From an uncultured Bacteroidota bacterium (GTDB taxonomy: Bacteria > Bacteroidota > Bacteroidia > Chitinophagales > LD1), in the NCBI GenBank assembly GCA_937894725.1, contig CALAYL010000049.1:1-64000 (forward strand): a stretch of 64,000 nt of DNA, given 5' to 3'. The notes under the pieces were generated by a model. The model had not been told where the DNA came from, ran no database searches, and saw nothing but the letters and a program-made list of their open reading frames with translations. Shown here in pieces: positions 9,582 to 18,152 of the stretch (the first letter of the stretch is position 1; each line of letters starts with the position of its first letter). The position numbers were made by a program, and so were the translations under genes.

Positions 9582-9615
9582 AAAAAAAGGCTGGTCAAAT
9601 GACCAGCCTTTTTTT
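9582..9615 (+). terminator. Rho-independent terminator of the EGF-like lipoprotein gene
   Basis: GGCTGGTCA pairs with TGACCAGCC around a 2-nt loop, preceded by seven A and followed by a T-run. The 9616-9755 stretch after it shows nothing recognisable. Confidence 0.9.
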
Positions 9616-9755
9616 ATTTACCCGCACCTTGCTTGCGATTATTTCCGTTACAAACCAACTCAATGCATTGTGGTTAGTAAACATCTAACTCAGCACAATG
9701 TCGCATGCATATTTTAGTAATAATGTATCAAGTTTGTTGCTCGAAAATAGGAAAT

Positions 9756-9791
9756 AAAAAACGGGTTTGAAAAAAATCAAACCCGTTTTTT
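9756..9791 (-). terminator. Terminator of the small Ala-rich lipoprotein pair
   Basis: ACGGGTTTGA pairs with TCAAACCCGT around an A-rich loop, with A/T runs on both sides. It lies about 20 bp past the stop of the minus-strand gene at 9812 and marks the end of that two-gene unit. Confidence 0.85.
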
Positions 9792-9811
9792 AATAATAAA
9801 GATTAAAGAAA

Positions 9812-10231
9812 TTAGTTTCTTTTCTTTTGATTTTCAACCTCTGTTTTTGTAGCATCAGAGTTACGTTGTTTTTGAATTTCTTCAACTGATCCAGATCCAC
9901 CTGCACGCTCTTTTTGAGGGTCTTTCGGTGCTACAGGTGCTGGAGCTGGCTTTGCAGCTGGTTTAGATTTAGGCTTTGCAGCTACTACCGCCTTCAAAGC
10001 TGGTTTTGCTTTTACCAAAGAATCTACTACTAACTGAGCAGCGGCAGTTGCTTTTTCTTCGCATGCTGCGGTTACTTCTTCATCTAGTGTAGCTACTTTA
10101 GCATCTACAAGCGCCTGCACGGCTGCGTTGTCAGATTCTAATGCTTTTGTGTTTGCTTCTTCATTGTTGCAGCTAGCCAATACTAGACCGATAGTCGCGA
10201 TGGCTGATATTCTTACAAATAACTTTTTCAT
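9812..10231 (-). CDS. Ala/Lys-rich lipoprotein with proline-rich linker
   Basis: 139 residues. The lipoprotein signal peptide has an LASC lipobox at about residue 21. The mature part opens with an Ala-rich acidic helix (about 25-75), then a Lys/Pro/Ala-rich linker of KPA-type repeats (about 78-108) and a charged polar tail. Such a linker is often extended or in contact with cell wall. The helix contains ALVDAKVATLDEEV, which resembles MVDAKVAEMTAE in the neighbouring 77-residue lipoprotein, so the two are probably distant paralogues. The gene lies 29 bp downstream of that gene and likely shares its promoter. I do not recognise a named family. Confidence 0.75.
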   Translation of the reverse strand: MKKLFVRISAIATIGLVLASCNNEEANTKALESDNAAVQALVDAKVATLDEEVTAACEEKATAAAQLVVDSLVKAKPALKAVVAAKPKSKPAAKPAPAPVAPKDPQKERAGGSGSVEEIQKQRNSDATKTEVENQKKRN

Positions 10232-10260
10232 TGTATTTCGTTTTTTTTAGGTTAGTTAAA

Positions 10261-10494
10261 TTAGTTTGCTGCAGTTGGTTCCGCAGTCATTTCAGCTACT
10301 TTGGCATCTACCATAGCCTGCATACCATCAGCGCAGCTTGCTTCTTTAGCAGCACGCAAGTCAGTAGCAGTAGCATTAAAAATAGAGTCAGCTTTTGCAG
10401 CTTTCGCTTCTTCTGTAAGCGGCACATATTTGTCGCCACAGCTCATAAATGAGAGCGCAAATAAACTAACCGCAGCAAGTGTTATCTTTTTCAT
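10261..10494 (-). CDS. Very small lipoprotein, paralogue of the next gene
   Basis: 77 residues from the ATG at 10494. The longer frame opening at 10590 is rejected because the -7 promoter box lies inside it and the lipoprotein signal (MKKITLAAVSLFALSFMSC) begins at 10494. The mature protein is a short Ala-rich amphipathic helix with one internal Cys (EASCADGMQ). The segment VDAKVAEMTAE is shared with the lipoprotein encoded 29 bp downstream. Function unknown. The small size, single helix and lipid anchor suggest a structural outer-membrane or wall-contact lipoprotein; that is inference only. Confidence 0.75.
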   Translation of the reverse strand: MKKITLAAVSLFALSFMSCGDKYVPLTEEAKAAKADSIFNATATDLRAAKEASCADGMQAMVDAKVAEMTAEPTAAN

Positions 10495-10519
10495 AGTTTT
10501 TATTTTTTTAGTTAAGATG

Positions 10520-10547
10520 CAAAAATACACAGTTTGCATAAAATCAA
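10520..10547 (-). promoter_or_regulatory. Bacteroidota-type promoter for the small lipoprotein pair
   Basis: On the minus strand, TTG (10547-10545) lies 17 bp before TATTTTTG (10527-10520), an exact TAnnTTTG match. The ATG at 10494 follows 26 bp after the box. Confidence 0.7.
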
Positions 10548-10645
10548 GAATAAATGATTCACAAAAACAGAAAAAAATGTTAATAATCAAGCTATTCAGC
10601 TATTCACTAGCTATGTTTTACTTGATGATTTCATTATATGTATTA

Positions 10646-11938
10646 TCACTTTGCTACTATTCTGCCGTTTGCAGCGGCCAAAACGGCCTTCCGTTTCAGC
10701 ACCAACTCTTCATATTCGGCAGATGAGTCAGCATCAAAAGTGATGGCACTACCGGTTTTTATAGATGCCAGTTTATTTTTTTTATCATAAAACAACGCTC
10801 GTATCACTACATTAAAATCAGCATCGCCATGGCTGTCGATATACCCCATAGTGCCTGAAAACAATCCACGAGCCGTTTTCTCTCTGCTCGCTATCTCCTT
10901 CATCACGGCTAGTTTGGGTGCGCCTGTCATACTCCCCATAGGATAGGCTATTTTCAAAGCCTTGAAAAAATCATTTTCATCTGCTAAATTAGCGACTACC
11001 GTAGATATCATCTGGTGTAGGGTATTGAACGTATAAATACCAAACAGCTCCTCAACTTGGATACTGCCTGTAATGGAAAATGGCGTTAAGTCATTGCGCA
11101 CAAGGTCCACAATCATTACGTTTTCAGCTCTTTCTTTGGGCGATGATAGCAATTTTTCTTTTTGCCTTTTATCGTCTGCTTCGTCCTTACCTCGAGGCAT
11201 AGTTCCCTTGATGGGTTGGCTTATCAATTTTGTATCTCGTTTGGCCAAAAAGCGCTCTGGACTAGCACATAGACAGTATTTATCTCCGTATTTCAATAAA
11301 GTTGAAAATGGAGATTGGCTTCGTTCATTTAGTTGAAAAAAAACAGCTAGGGGGTCGAGGTCGCTGTGTTGTGCCAGTACTTCGGTACAATAATTTAGTT
11401 CATAATAATCACCATCTGCTATCTGCGATTGTATCTGCTCCACATGGTTTATGTATTCGGCTTTAGATGTTTGTTCCTTGAAAAAAGATTCAGGTTGCTC
11501 ATTTTGGGGTAGTGCTACTGCTTCGATTTGGCTTATTATTTCAAATGTTTCGGGATAATTTCGATTGATAGTGAGCGATTGCCCATTGATTTCAAAAATA
11601 TATCTAGGCGAAAAAAAATAGGTGTTTGGAAAGGTGACTGTAGAAGGTGTAGTATGTGATACGCCATGCGTTTCAGCTTGCAAATCATAAGTCATAAATC
11701 CATAAATGGCTGATTTTTTTTGAATAAAAAAATCAGCTAGTTCGGTAAATGTATAGGAGGTAGGCGCACAAAAATCTACGGCATCTACTACTAATCGCCA
11801 ATCAAATTTTGAATACCTGTCGAGTGCATAGCTGTTCGAATCGAACGCCATAAATACTGCAAAACGATTTGCCCAGATAATCGCCTTTTGTTTAAAGACA
11901 AAAGGATCTGCTATCTGAACAGTAGTCTCATTTTGCAT
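10646..11938 (-). CDS. pabB: Aminodeoxychorismate synthase component I
   Basis: 430 residues, a chorismate-binding enzyme. The C-terminal catalytic half shows PIKGTMPRG (Lys in place of the Ala of anthranilate synthase PIAGT), the ERAENVMIVDLVRNDL block, the P-M-G-S-M-T-G-A-P-K motif and an IKTGSAITFDADS segment with the usual Glu-rich EYEE end. The PIKGT lysine is the feature that distinguishes PabB from TrpE, so the product should be 4-amino-4-deoxychorismate for folate synthesis. No glutamine amidotransferase partner (pabA) or lyase (pabC) is adjacent. It is the last gene of the fur-STAS-purA-pabB set, 12 bp after purA. Confidence 0.88.
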   Translation of the reverse strand: MQNETTVQIADPFVFKQKAIIWANRFAVFMAFDSNSYALDRYSKFDWRLVVDAVDFCAPTSYTFTELADFFIQKKSAIYGFMTYDLQAETHGVSHTTPSTVTFPNTYFFSPRYIFEINGQSLTINRNYPETFEIISQIEAVALPQNEQPESFFKEQTSKAEYINHVEQIQSQIADGDYYELNYCTEVLAQHSDLDPLAVFFQLNERSQSPFSTLLKYGDKYCLCASPERFLAKRDTKLISQPIKGTMPRGKDEADDKRQKEKLLSSPKERAENVMIVDLVRNDLTPFSITGSIQVEELFGIYTFNTLHQMISTVVANLADENDFFKALKIAYPMGSMTGAPKLAVMKEIASREKTARGLFSGTMGYIDSHGDADFNVVIRALFYDKKNKLASIKTGSAITFDADSSAEYEELVLKRKAVLAAANGRIVAK

Positions 11939-11950
11939 ACGGTGAGCAGG

Positions 11951-13216
11951 CTATTTTACCATCAATTTTTCACGTTCAGGCCCCGTAGATAAAAGCGATA
12001 CTGGCGCGCCTAAATATTGCTCAATAAACTTTAAGTATTGTGTAGCCGCTAGGGGCAAATCTGCAAATGAGGTAAAGATGGATAGGTCGGTTTTCCAGCC
12101 TTCAAATGATTGATATACTGGTGTGATTTTGCTGTACTCCATATCAAAGGGCACTTGCTCTGTTATTGCTCCATCGATATCATAAGATACTGCCATATCT
12201 ATGGCTTCAAAGTCATTGAGAATATCGGCTTTGGTGATAGCGATTTTGGTTACGCCATTGATATAGGTAGCATATCTGAGTGCGACCAAATCTATCCAAC
12301 CGGTGCGTCTCGGTCGGCCAGTAGTAGCCCCAAATTCATTGCCCACTTTACGGATTCTTTCGCCCATATCATTGTCGAGTTCGGTAGGAAATGGCCCACT
12401 CCCTACACGGGTACAATACGCTTTGGCAATCCCGATTACATCTCTAATTTTGGTAGGAGCTACGCCCAAACCGTTGCAAGCGCCCGAAGAAATAGTGTTT
12501 GATGAAGTCACAAAAGGATAGGTGCCGAAATCTATATCCAGCATAGTACCTTGCGCTCCTTCTGCCAATATTTTTTTGCCTGTCTGTAATGCCTCATTGA
12601 GGTAATATTCAGAATCTACAATCTTAAAGTCGCGAATAAATTCGATACTTTTCATCCACTCTGTCTCTGCTGCTGCTACATCAAACTCAAAATCATATTG
12701 CTTGAGTATATGCAGGTGCTTTTCTTTGAGCGTATGATATTGCTGCGCAAAATCTGCCCTCAAGATATCGCCTATGCGTAAGCCATTTCGGCCAGTTTTG
12801 TCCATATAAGTAGGCGATATACCTCTCAAAGTAGAACCAATTTTTGATTTTCCTTTTGCTTGCTCTGATGCTGCATCGAGCACTTTATGCGTAGGCAAAA
12901 TCAGGTGAGCTTTTTTAGAAATAAGCAAATTGCCTTTTACATCAAATCCTTTTGCTGTAAGTGTTTCAATCTCCTTGACCAAGGTCACTGGATCTATCAC
13001 TACGCCATTGCCTATCACATTGGTAACCCCTGGCTGCATGATTCCGCTCGGTATGGTATGCAAAACTGTTTTTACACCATCTATTACTAAGGTGTGTCCT
13101 GCATTTGGCCCGCCCTGAAAGCGGGCTATAATATCGTAAGATGGGGCTAAAAAATCTACGATTTTCCCTTTCCCTTCATCGCCCCATTGCATTCCTAATA
13201 GTACATCTACAAACAT
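11951..13216 (-). CDS. purA: Adenylosuccinate synthetase
   Basis: 421 residues, normal length for the family. It joins IMP and aspartate with GTP to make adenylosuccinate, the first step from IMP to AMP. The N-terminal GDEGKGK P-loop (near residue 12), RFQGGPNAGHT, the GTMLDIDFGTYPFVTSS active-site loop and the GRPRRTGW and TKADILNDF motifs are all present, so the enzyme looks intact. The gap to the upstream STAS gene is 26 bp and to pabB 12 bp on the same strand, which points to one transcript. Nothing in the sequence shows a purine riboswitch or operator at its start. Confidence 0.97.
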   Translation of the reverse strand: MFVDVLLGMQWGDEGKGKIVDFLAPSYDIIARFQGGPNAGHTLVIDGVKTVLHTIPSGIMQPGVTNVIGNGVVIDPVTLVKEIETLTAKGFDVKGNLLISKKAHLILPTHKVLDAASEQAKGKSKIGSTLRGISPTYMDKTGRNGLRIGDILRADFAQQYHTLKEKHLHILKQYDFEFDVAAAETEWMKSIEFIRDFKIVDSEYYLNEALQTGKKILAEGAQGTMLDIDFGTYPFVTSSNTISSGACNGLGVAPTKIRDVIGIAKAYCTRVGSGPFPTELDNDMGERIRKVGNEFGATTGRPRRTGWIDLVALRYATYINGVTKIAITKADILNDFEAIDMAVSYDIDGAITEQVPFDMEYSKITPVYQSFEGWKTDLSIFTSFADLPLAATQYLKFIEQYLGAPVSLLSTGPEREKLMVK

Positions 13217-13242
13217 GTTGAATTATATTTTTTCGGTAAAAA

Positions 13243-13590
13243 TTATTTAAGTAAAGCTAGTCGTTCTTGAGCATCTTGTACAGAAACTGATATCAAGAAT
13301 ATAGCATCCAATTTCATCATATTCATCAATTTTTGCACATTATCGGGCAGTTCAGCCAAAATCAGCTCTCCACCTGCGTTGCGCACTCTCGCCAATGCGC
13401 TCATAAACATTCCAAAGCCTGTGCTATTGATAAACTTCACCTCTTTGAGAGAGAAAATAATCTTGTTTACACCAGATTCTAAATTTTGTCTTACGAGTTC
13501 AAGTATAGGGCCATTTGCATGCTCTCCTAGCAGATTTCCAGAGAGATATACGACCAAAACGCCTTGTTCTATTTTCTTATTTATTTCCAT
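13243..13590 (-). CDS. STAS-domain anti-sigma factor antagonist
   Basis: 115 residues covering one STAS domain, as in SpoIIAA/RsbV-like proteins. The phosphorylatable position is in VKFINSTGFGMFMSAL, where Ser of the N-S-T-G motif is the expected kinase target. No HPK/anti-sigma kinase gene lies nearby, so the partner must be encoded elsewhere. The start codon overlaps the stop codon of the fur gene (TAATG), which suggests translational coupling. In other Bacteroidota, single STAS proteins of this size sit in stress or wall-related circuits, but the role here is not shown by the sequence. Confidence 0.85.
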   Translation of the reverse strand: MEINKKIEQGVLVVYLSGNLLGEHANGPILELVRQNLESGVNKIIFSLKEVKFINSTGFGMFMSALARVRNAGGELILAELPDNVQKLMNMMKLDAIFLISVSVQDAQERLALLK

Positions 13591-14054
13591 TATTTAAGAT
13601 TGTTTTTTTTAACCAAGCAATTGCCACAGATTCCGTAGCAATTTAGCGAATGATGGGTTATTTTAAAATTGAGCAAATCGCCTACCATTGTTTTTATCTG
13701 TTGGATACGAGGATCACAAAACTCCACTACTTTTTTACATTCTATACAGATGACATGGTCGTGTTGCTTGTAGCCAAATGACTTTTCGTATTGTGCTTGA
13801 TTGCGCCCAAACTGGTGTTTTTTAATCAAATCGCAGGTGACGAGCAGATCTAGTGAGTTGTAAACAGTGGCACGACTCACATTTATTTTTTTGGCTGTAA
13901 GGTCTATATAAAATTGCTCCGCCTCAAAATGGTCGGTTCGTGCATATACCTCCTCAAGTATAGCAAAGCGTTCGGGAGTTTTGCGCAAGCCTCTCTGCTC
14001 CAAGTAGGCGGAGAATATCTTTTTTACCTCTTCAAATGTTTCAATCGATGTCAC
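13590..14054 (-). CDS. fur: Fur-family metal-dependent transcriptional regulator
   Basis: 154 residues from GTG at 14054. The frame continues to a TTG at 14060, but that codon lies inside a TATATTTG promoter box. The N-terminal winged helix has RKTPERFAILEEV and NVSRATVYNSLDLL. The regulatory metal region has HDHVICIECKKV, and the structural zinc site has the C-x2-C pairs CIEC and CGNC. The composition and both Cys pairs fit Fur/PerR/Zur; which metal is sensed cannot be decided by eye. It is the first gene of the fur-STAS-purA-pabB unit. The promoter box almost touches the start, so the mRNA may have a very short or no leader. Confidence 0.85.
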   Translation of the reverse strand: MTSIETFEEVKKIFSAYLEQRGLRKTPERFAILEEVYARTDHFEAEQFYIDLTAKKINVSRATVYNSLDLLVTCDLIKKHQFGRNQAQYEKSFGYKQHDHVICIECKKVVEFCDPRIQQIKTMVGDLLNFKITHHSLNCYGICGNCLVKKNNLK

Positions 14055-14057
14055 CCA

Positions 14058-14065
14058 CAAATATA
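14058..14065 (-). promoter_or_regulatory. -7 promoter element of the fur operon
   Basis: TATATTTG on the minus strand, an exact TAnnTTTG match. Its last base is only 4 bp before the GTG start at 14054, so the transcript would start at or near the start codon. The box also rules out the TTG at 14060 as the start. Confidence 0.5.
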
Positions 14066-14116
14066 CCCTTTTTGCCTATCATTTTTGTGATGTTGATAGA
14101 AATTGGAAAAGATAGT

Positions 14117-17100
14117 CTAATGGTAGTTTTTATGGTAAAAATGTAAGTAATTGCCTACTCGCTTTGTATTAATAAGCGTAGTGTAATTTAGCGAAGATAT
14201 GGCGAAAATATAGACCTGATTTGACTCAAGCCCAGTAGCTAATTTCAAATTCTGGCGTAGTTTGTTTTCAAAACTGAGTGCTTGTGCTTTGTTATCAAAG
14301 GGCTTTATTACAATCAACTTATTATTTGCATCAATAAAAACAGAACGGTTAGAAAATCTAGTTTCTGGCGTTTTGTCCTGCTCAAATGCATCTATTTTTG
14401 CAAAAATATCATTAGAATAATAAATCGGATTTGCATAATAGATGATAATCATATGCGGTGCATTGTCACTCAATCCGTATAGGTCTTCTTGATCGGTAGT
14501 ATCGGAATTTATGGTTTCTACAATTTTTGGTGCTGGTGGAGCTACTGCTTTTGTAGTGTCTATAGGCTTCACCTCGGTATTGATTAGAGGGGCAGTTGAC
14601 TTTGCAGTGTCTTTGACTTCGACATTCGGCTTAGTCTTAGCCACGGTATCTTTGACTACCGGCTTTTCAATAGGCTTAGCAGGCTCTTCGATAGTTGTTT
14701 TTGGCACTTCGATTGGTTTCTTTGGCTCAGTAGTAGTTGACTTAGCAGTGCTCAGGGTGTCTTTAACTGTAGCTATATTTGCAGGCACAGTGTCGATAAC
14801 TGGGACTGGCACTTCCTTACTCAAATCCTTCATAGGCAATTGTGAGCTATTGAGGGTTGCCAATAGGTTTTCGGCTACTGCTCCTTCTGGCGTATCCTTG
14901 TGCTTTTGGATAATTTTATTGAGTGATTGTATGTAGTCGTCAAGGCGATTTTGCTTGGATTCTACAAGCGCATTAAGCAAATCAAATTTGGGCTTTAACG
15001 GATTAGGGTTGTACTCTACATCCGCTAGCTTACACTTTTGAATAGCAGAAGCGTACAATCCGTTTTCATAATCTACATAAGCAGATTGATAGAAAGTATT
15101 GAGTGCATTTTGCTCTTTTTTCTCTGCTTCAAAATAAGATGGGTCTTGTAAAAACTTAGCAATTTTACTTTCAGGATATTCATTGATGATTCGTGATCTA
15201 TAATCTTGTTTTTGCGTGTTTTTATTCATCAAATCGCCTAGAAGATAAAGCTGATAATAAGTTTCGAGGCTTAGCTTATTATTAGGAAAACGCTTGCTGA
15301 GCTCATCAAATTTTTGATTTGCTTTTCGATTATTTTTCAAATCTGATTTATAGATAACGCCCGCTGTGTAAAATGCGTCAATCAATTTTTCATTTGAAAG
15401 ATTGATTTTTTCGGGTGTCATAGGTAGTCCAGCTATCATCTTGTCTATGTCTGAACCTGTATCGGCTTTGCTATCTTGATCGCTAGTGCCGGAGTTTGTA
15501 TCCGTATTGCTTGACATATCTGCAATAGTGCTTTTCGCTTTTCTACGCCAATTTTCTTCTAATTTTCGCTGTCCCCATCGTTTTATAAATTCAGTGTATC
15601 CATTGCTACGCATTACCGTATTAGAAAAGTACCACGCACCTGCTGTGTTGGTATTTGAATTAGTATTGAGCGTGTTATTGTTGTTATTAAACACATTGTT
15701 GACTTGGGCTTGCGACTCTTTTTCCGATTTTTTCTCACGGTCGTCCATCAGCTTTTTGATAGTCCTTTCTCTCTCGCTCACCGACATTTTAGCCAACCGT
15801 TGCAAACTATCTTCGCTAGATATGATAGAAAGTTGCTCCACTAATTTGCCTAACACATTTGCACGCATCGCCACTTCCTCATAGGCAGTATCTTTCTTAG
15901 GCAATCCGAGTAGTGTACTGTCGTAATAGAATTTTGCAGAAGTGTACATTTCTTCTTCATAATCCATGTGCGCCAATCGTAGAAAAGAAAGCGATTTTTG
16001 TTCTAGATTGCTGGTAGAACTCGCCACCGATTTTTGATACCATTCTCTTGCTTTAGGTCGATTGTTTTCATCTTGTGCGATTTCACCCAATTCAAAATAA
16101 ATCTGATCTAAGTAATCGCTATATTTTCCATCGCGCGACATTTTTACCAATGCCTTTTTTACACCATCGATATTAATTTTGCCTTTTCGAGCTATACGAT
16201 TTTGTTGAATTTGCGCAAAAAACTCAGCATCATAGCCAGGATTTGACTTTAGCGCGAGTGCATAGTATTGTACAGACTTAGCTTTATCACCCAGTCTTTC
16301 ATATATCTGCGCTAATGCGATAGCAGGTCGAAGGCGGAGTTTTTTCTTTTTTACTTTTGCTAAATAGAGCGCTAAGGGCAGGGTCGCTTGGCTCCAATCC
16401 TTTTTGGCTATGTAAAGATTAGCCTCGACAAGCAACAACTCATTGTCTAGGTTTTTGTAAAACTGATCATCGTTTTTAGCATATTGGATAATACTTGCTG
16501 CTTCATTAAATTTGCCTTTGGCCGTATATGCCTTTGCCATCCAAAGCATGGCTTCAGCTCTAGCTGGCTCATGTACAAAAATACTGTAACTAGGTCGCTC
16601 ATCAATTTTTTCGAGTACTAAATTCCCTTTTTCGTCAAGTCTCTTTTTGAATTTTGCTCTTTTTTTCGGCTTTTTCTTTTTTGATGGCTTTACATTTTTG
16701 CCCTTTAGTCTTTTGACCTCTTTTACATAATCCACTCCATCTTTATACTCGGTAGTGACAAAACGCAGGTTCTGTATAGACTTGTCATAATCGCCTTTGA
16801 GAAAATTAGCTCGGGCTATCATTAAGAAATGGTCATCTACAAAATTTGAATACTTATGTATCTGAATCGATTTTTCACAACGCTTTTCGATATCTTCAAG
16901 ATCGCCTTTAAAACTAGCACAAGCTGTTTTGTCGGAATAAAAATAAACAGGTATAACTTCTTTGTAATCGTCCTTATAGCCTTTTTGAGCGCCTTGCAAC
17001 ACGACCTTCATCTTTTCCTTAGCATTGAAATAGGCGTTGTATCGCGAAGTAAGATCGCTATACTGCTGCACAGGGAAAGGTGCCTGATTGGTAGTAGCGC

Positions 17101-17161
17101 ATCCTGATATGCCAAGAATGATAAAAAGAATTAAAAAATGATGTAACTTACCGTATCGCAA
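14117..17161 (-). CDS. porW: Type IX secretion system lipoprotein PorW/SprE
   Basis: 1014 residues. The start is TTG (only TTG or ATT are available after an in-frame stop), followed at once by a lipoprotein signal with lipobox ISGC (Cys about 20). The mature N-terminus has the PorW/SprE hallmark SRYNAYFNAKEKM. Many TPR units follow (about 95-420 and 600-770). A conserved block contains EDSLQRLAKMSVSERE, then an Asn-rich spacer, then the FIKRWGQRKLEENWRRK stretch typical of this family. A Lys/Pro/Thr-rich linker (about 770-890) leads to a small C-terminal domain. PorW links the inner-membrane motor to outer-membrane T9SS parts and is required for secretion and gliding in studied species. It is transcribed alone and diverges from the M23 gene. 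Confidence 0.88.
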   Translation of the reverse strand: MRYGKLHHFLILFIILGISGCATTNQAPFPVQQYSDLTSRYNAYFNAKEKMKVVLQGAQKGYKDDYKEVIPVYFYSDKTACASFKGDLEDIEKRCEKSIQIHKYSNFVDDHFLMIARANFLKGDYDKSIQNLRFVTTEYKDGVDYVKEVKRLKGKNVKPSKKKKPKKRAKFKKRLDEKGNLVLEKIDERPSYSIFVHEPARAEAMLWMAKAYTAKGKFNEAASIIQYAKNDDQFYKNLDNELLLVEANLYIAKKDWSQATLPLALYLAKVKKKKLRLRPAIALAQIYERLGDKAKSVQYYALALKSNPGYDAEFFAQIQQNRIARKGKINIDGVKKALVKMSRDGKYSDYLDQIYFELGEIAQDENNRPKAREWYQKSVASSTSNLEQKSLSFLRLAHMDYEEEMYTSAKFYYDSTLLGLPKKDTAYEEVAMRANVLGKLVEQLSIISSEDSLQRLAKMSVSERERTIKKLMDDREKKSEKESQAQVNNVFNNNNNTLNTNSNTNTAGAWYFSNTVMRSNGYTEFIKRWGQRKLEENWRRKAKSTIADMSSNTDTNSGTSDQDSKADTGSDIDKMIAGLPMTPEKINLSNEKLIDAFYTAGVIYKSDLKNNRKANQKFDELSKRFPNNKLSLETYYQLYLLGDLMNKNTQKQDYRSRIINEYPESKIAKFLQDPSYFEAEKKEQNALNTFYQSAYVDYENGLYASAIQKCKLADVEYNPNPLKPKFDLLNALVESKQNRLDDYIQSLNKIIQKHKDTPEGAVAENLLATLNSSQLPMKDLSKEVPVPVIDTVPANIATVKDTLSTAKSTTTEPKKPIEVPKTTIEEPAKPIEKPVVKDTVAKTKPNVEVKDTAKSTAPLINTEVKPIDTTKAVAPPAPKIVETINSDTTDQEDLYGLSDNAPHMIIIYYANPIYYSNDIFAKIDAFEQDKTPETRFSNRSVFIDANNKLIVIKPFDNKAQALSFENKLRQNLKLATGLESNQVYIFAISSLNYTTLINTKRVGNYLHFYHKNYH

Positions 17162-17196
17162 AATAATAGTTCTAATTTTTTTCTAGTCTTAAACGA

Positions 17197-17204
17197 CAAA
17201 TTTA
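17197..17204 (-). promoter_or_regulatory. Candidate -7 element for porW
   Basis: TAAATTTG on the minus strand, an exact TAnnTTTG match 36 bp before the porW start codon in the divergent gap. The -33 side is weak. No equivalent box was found for the plus-strand M23 gene. Confidence 0.45.
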
Positions 17205-17246
17205 TTGTTTTGTAGGACAATTAAACGAAAGTACGCATTTTTTATT

Positions 17247-18128
17247 ATGGCAAAAAAGATTAAAACATCGCAAAACGAATCTCTCAAATCAAAGTTTCGC
17301 TTTGTAGTATTGAATGATGCGACCTTTGAAGAGAAGTTTTCGATGATATTGAGCAGGAGAAATGTGTGGGTATTTATAAGTGCCATGGTATTTATTTTGG
17401 TCATACTCACCGCTAGTGCTATTGTTTACACCCCTTTGAAATATTTTATTCCTGGTTTTGGTGACTATAATTACAGAAGTCAGATAATGGCATTAAAAAT
17501 AGATACAGATTCACTGGAGCGCACTTTGACGGCAAGAAATCTTAAAACAGAAGTGATGCTCAAAATCTTAAATGATAGTGTAATGACTGACCCTTCAGAT
17601 TATACGTTAAATGATACACAAAAAAAGACAAGCGGGCAAATAGAGCTGCCACCCGTATCTGATGCAGAAAAAGAATTGAGGAGTGAGATCAACGACTTAG
17701 AAAGTTTTGCTATAAATTATGGAAAAAGAGGAAAAGTAGATGCTGCGGCATTGCTCAATGAATATCATTTTATGCAACCTACATCGGGTGTGGTGACCGA
17801 TGAATATAATATAAACACCGGGCATTATGGTATAGATATAGCCGCAAAAAGTGATGAACCAGTACAAGCAACACTTGATGGAACGGTTATCAGCACTGGA
17901 TTTGAAGTAGAAACAGGATATTCTATCACCATACAGCATAAAGACAATTTAGTGACACTATATAAGCACAATGCGAAGCTATTCAAATCTGTGGGCAACC
18001 TGGTAAAAGCAGGCGATATTATAGCCGCTGTAGGCTCTACGGGCTCCACCTCCACTGGTCCACATTTGCACTTTGAGATTTGGCATCTTGGAAAACCCTT
18101 GAATCCTAAAGATTTTATTGTATTTTAG
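17247..18128 (+). CDS. Membrane-anchored M23 family metallopeptidase
   Basis: 293 residues from ATG at 17247; the frame is open upstream to 17205, but MAKKIKTSQNES is the natural start. A cytoplasmic basic stretch precedes one transmembrane segment (about residues 33-56), then a helical linker and the LytM-type M23 domain (about 185-285). Zinc and catalytic residues are visible in GHYGIDIA and in PHLHFEIW, so the enzyme should be active. It would cleave peptidoglycan cross-bridges in the periplasm while held in the inner membrane. A bactofilin gene follows 24 bp later on the same strand. M23-bactofilin pairs control cell shape in several bacteria (for example Csd1-CcmA), so a shape or septum role is likely. 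Confidence 0.88.
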   Translation: MAKKIKTSQNESLKSKFRFVVLNDATFEEKFSMILSRRNVWVFISAMVFILVILTASAIVYTPLKYFIPGFGDYNYRSQIMALKIDTDSLERTLTARNLKTEVMLKILNDSVMTDPSDYTLNDTQKKTSGQIELPPVSDAEKELRSEINDLESFAINYGKRGKVDAAALLNEYHFMQPTSGVVTDEYNINTGHYGIDIAAKSDEPVQATLDGTVISTGFEVETGYSITIQHKDNLVTLYKHNAKLFKSVGNLVKAGDIIAAVGSTGSTSTGPHLHFEIWHLGKPLNPKDFIVF

Positions 18129-18152
18129 CTAGACAAAACTAGTACAAAACCC

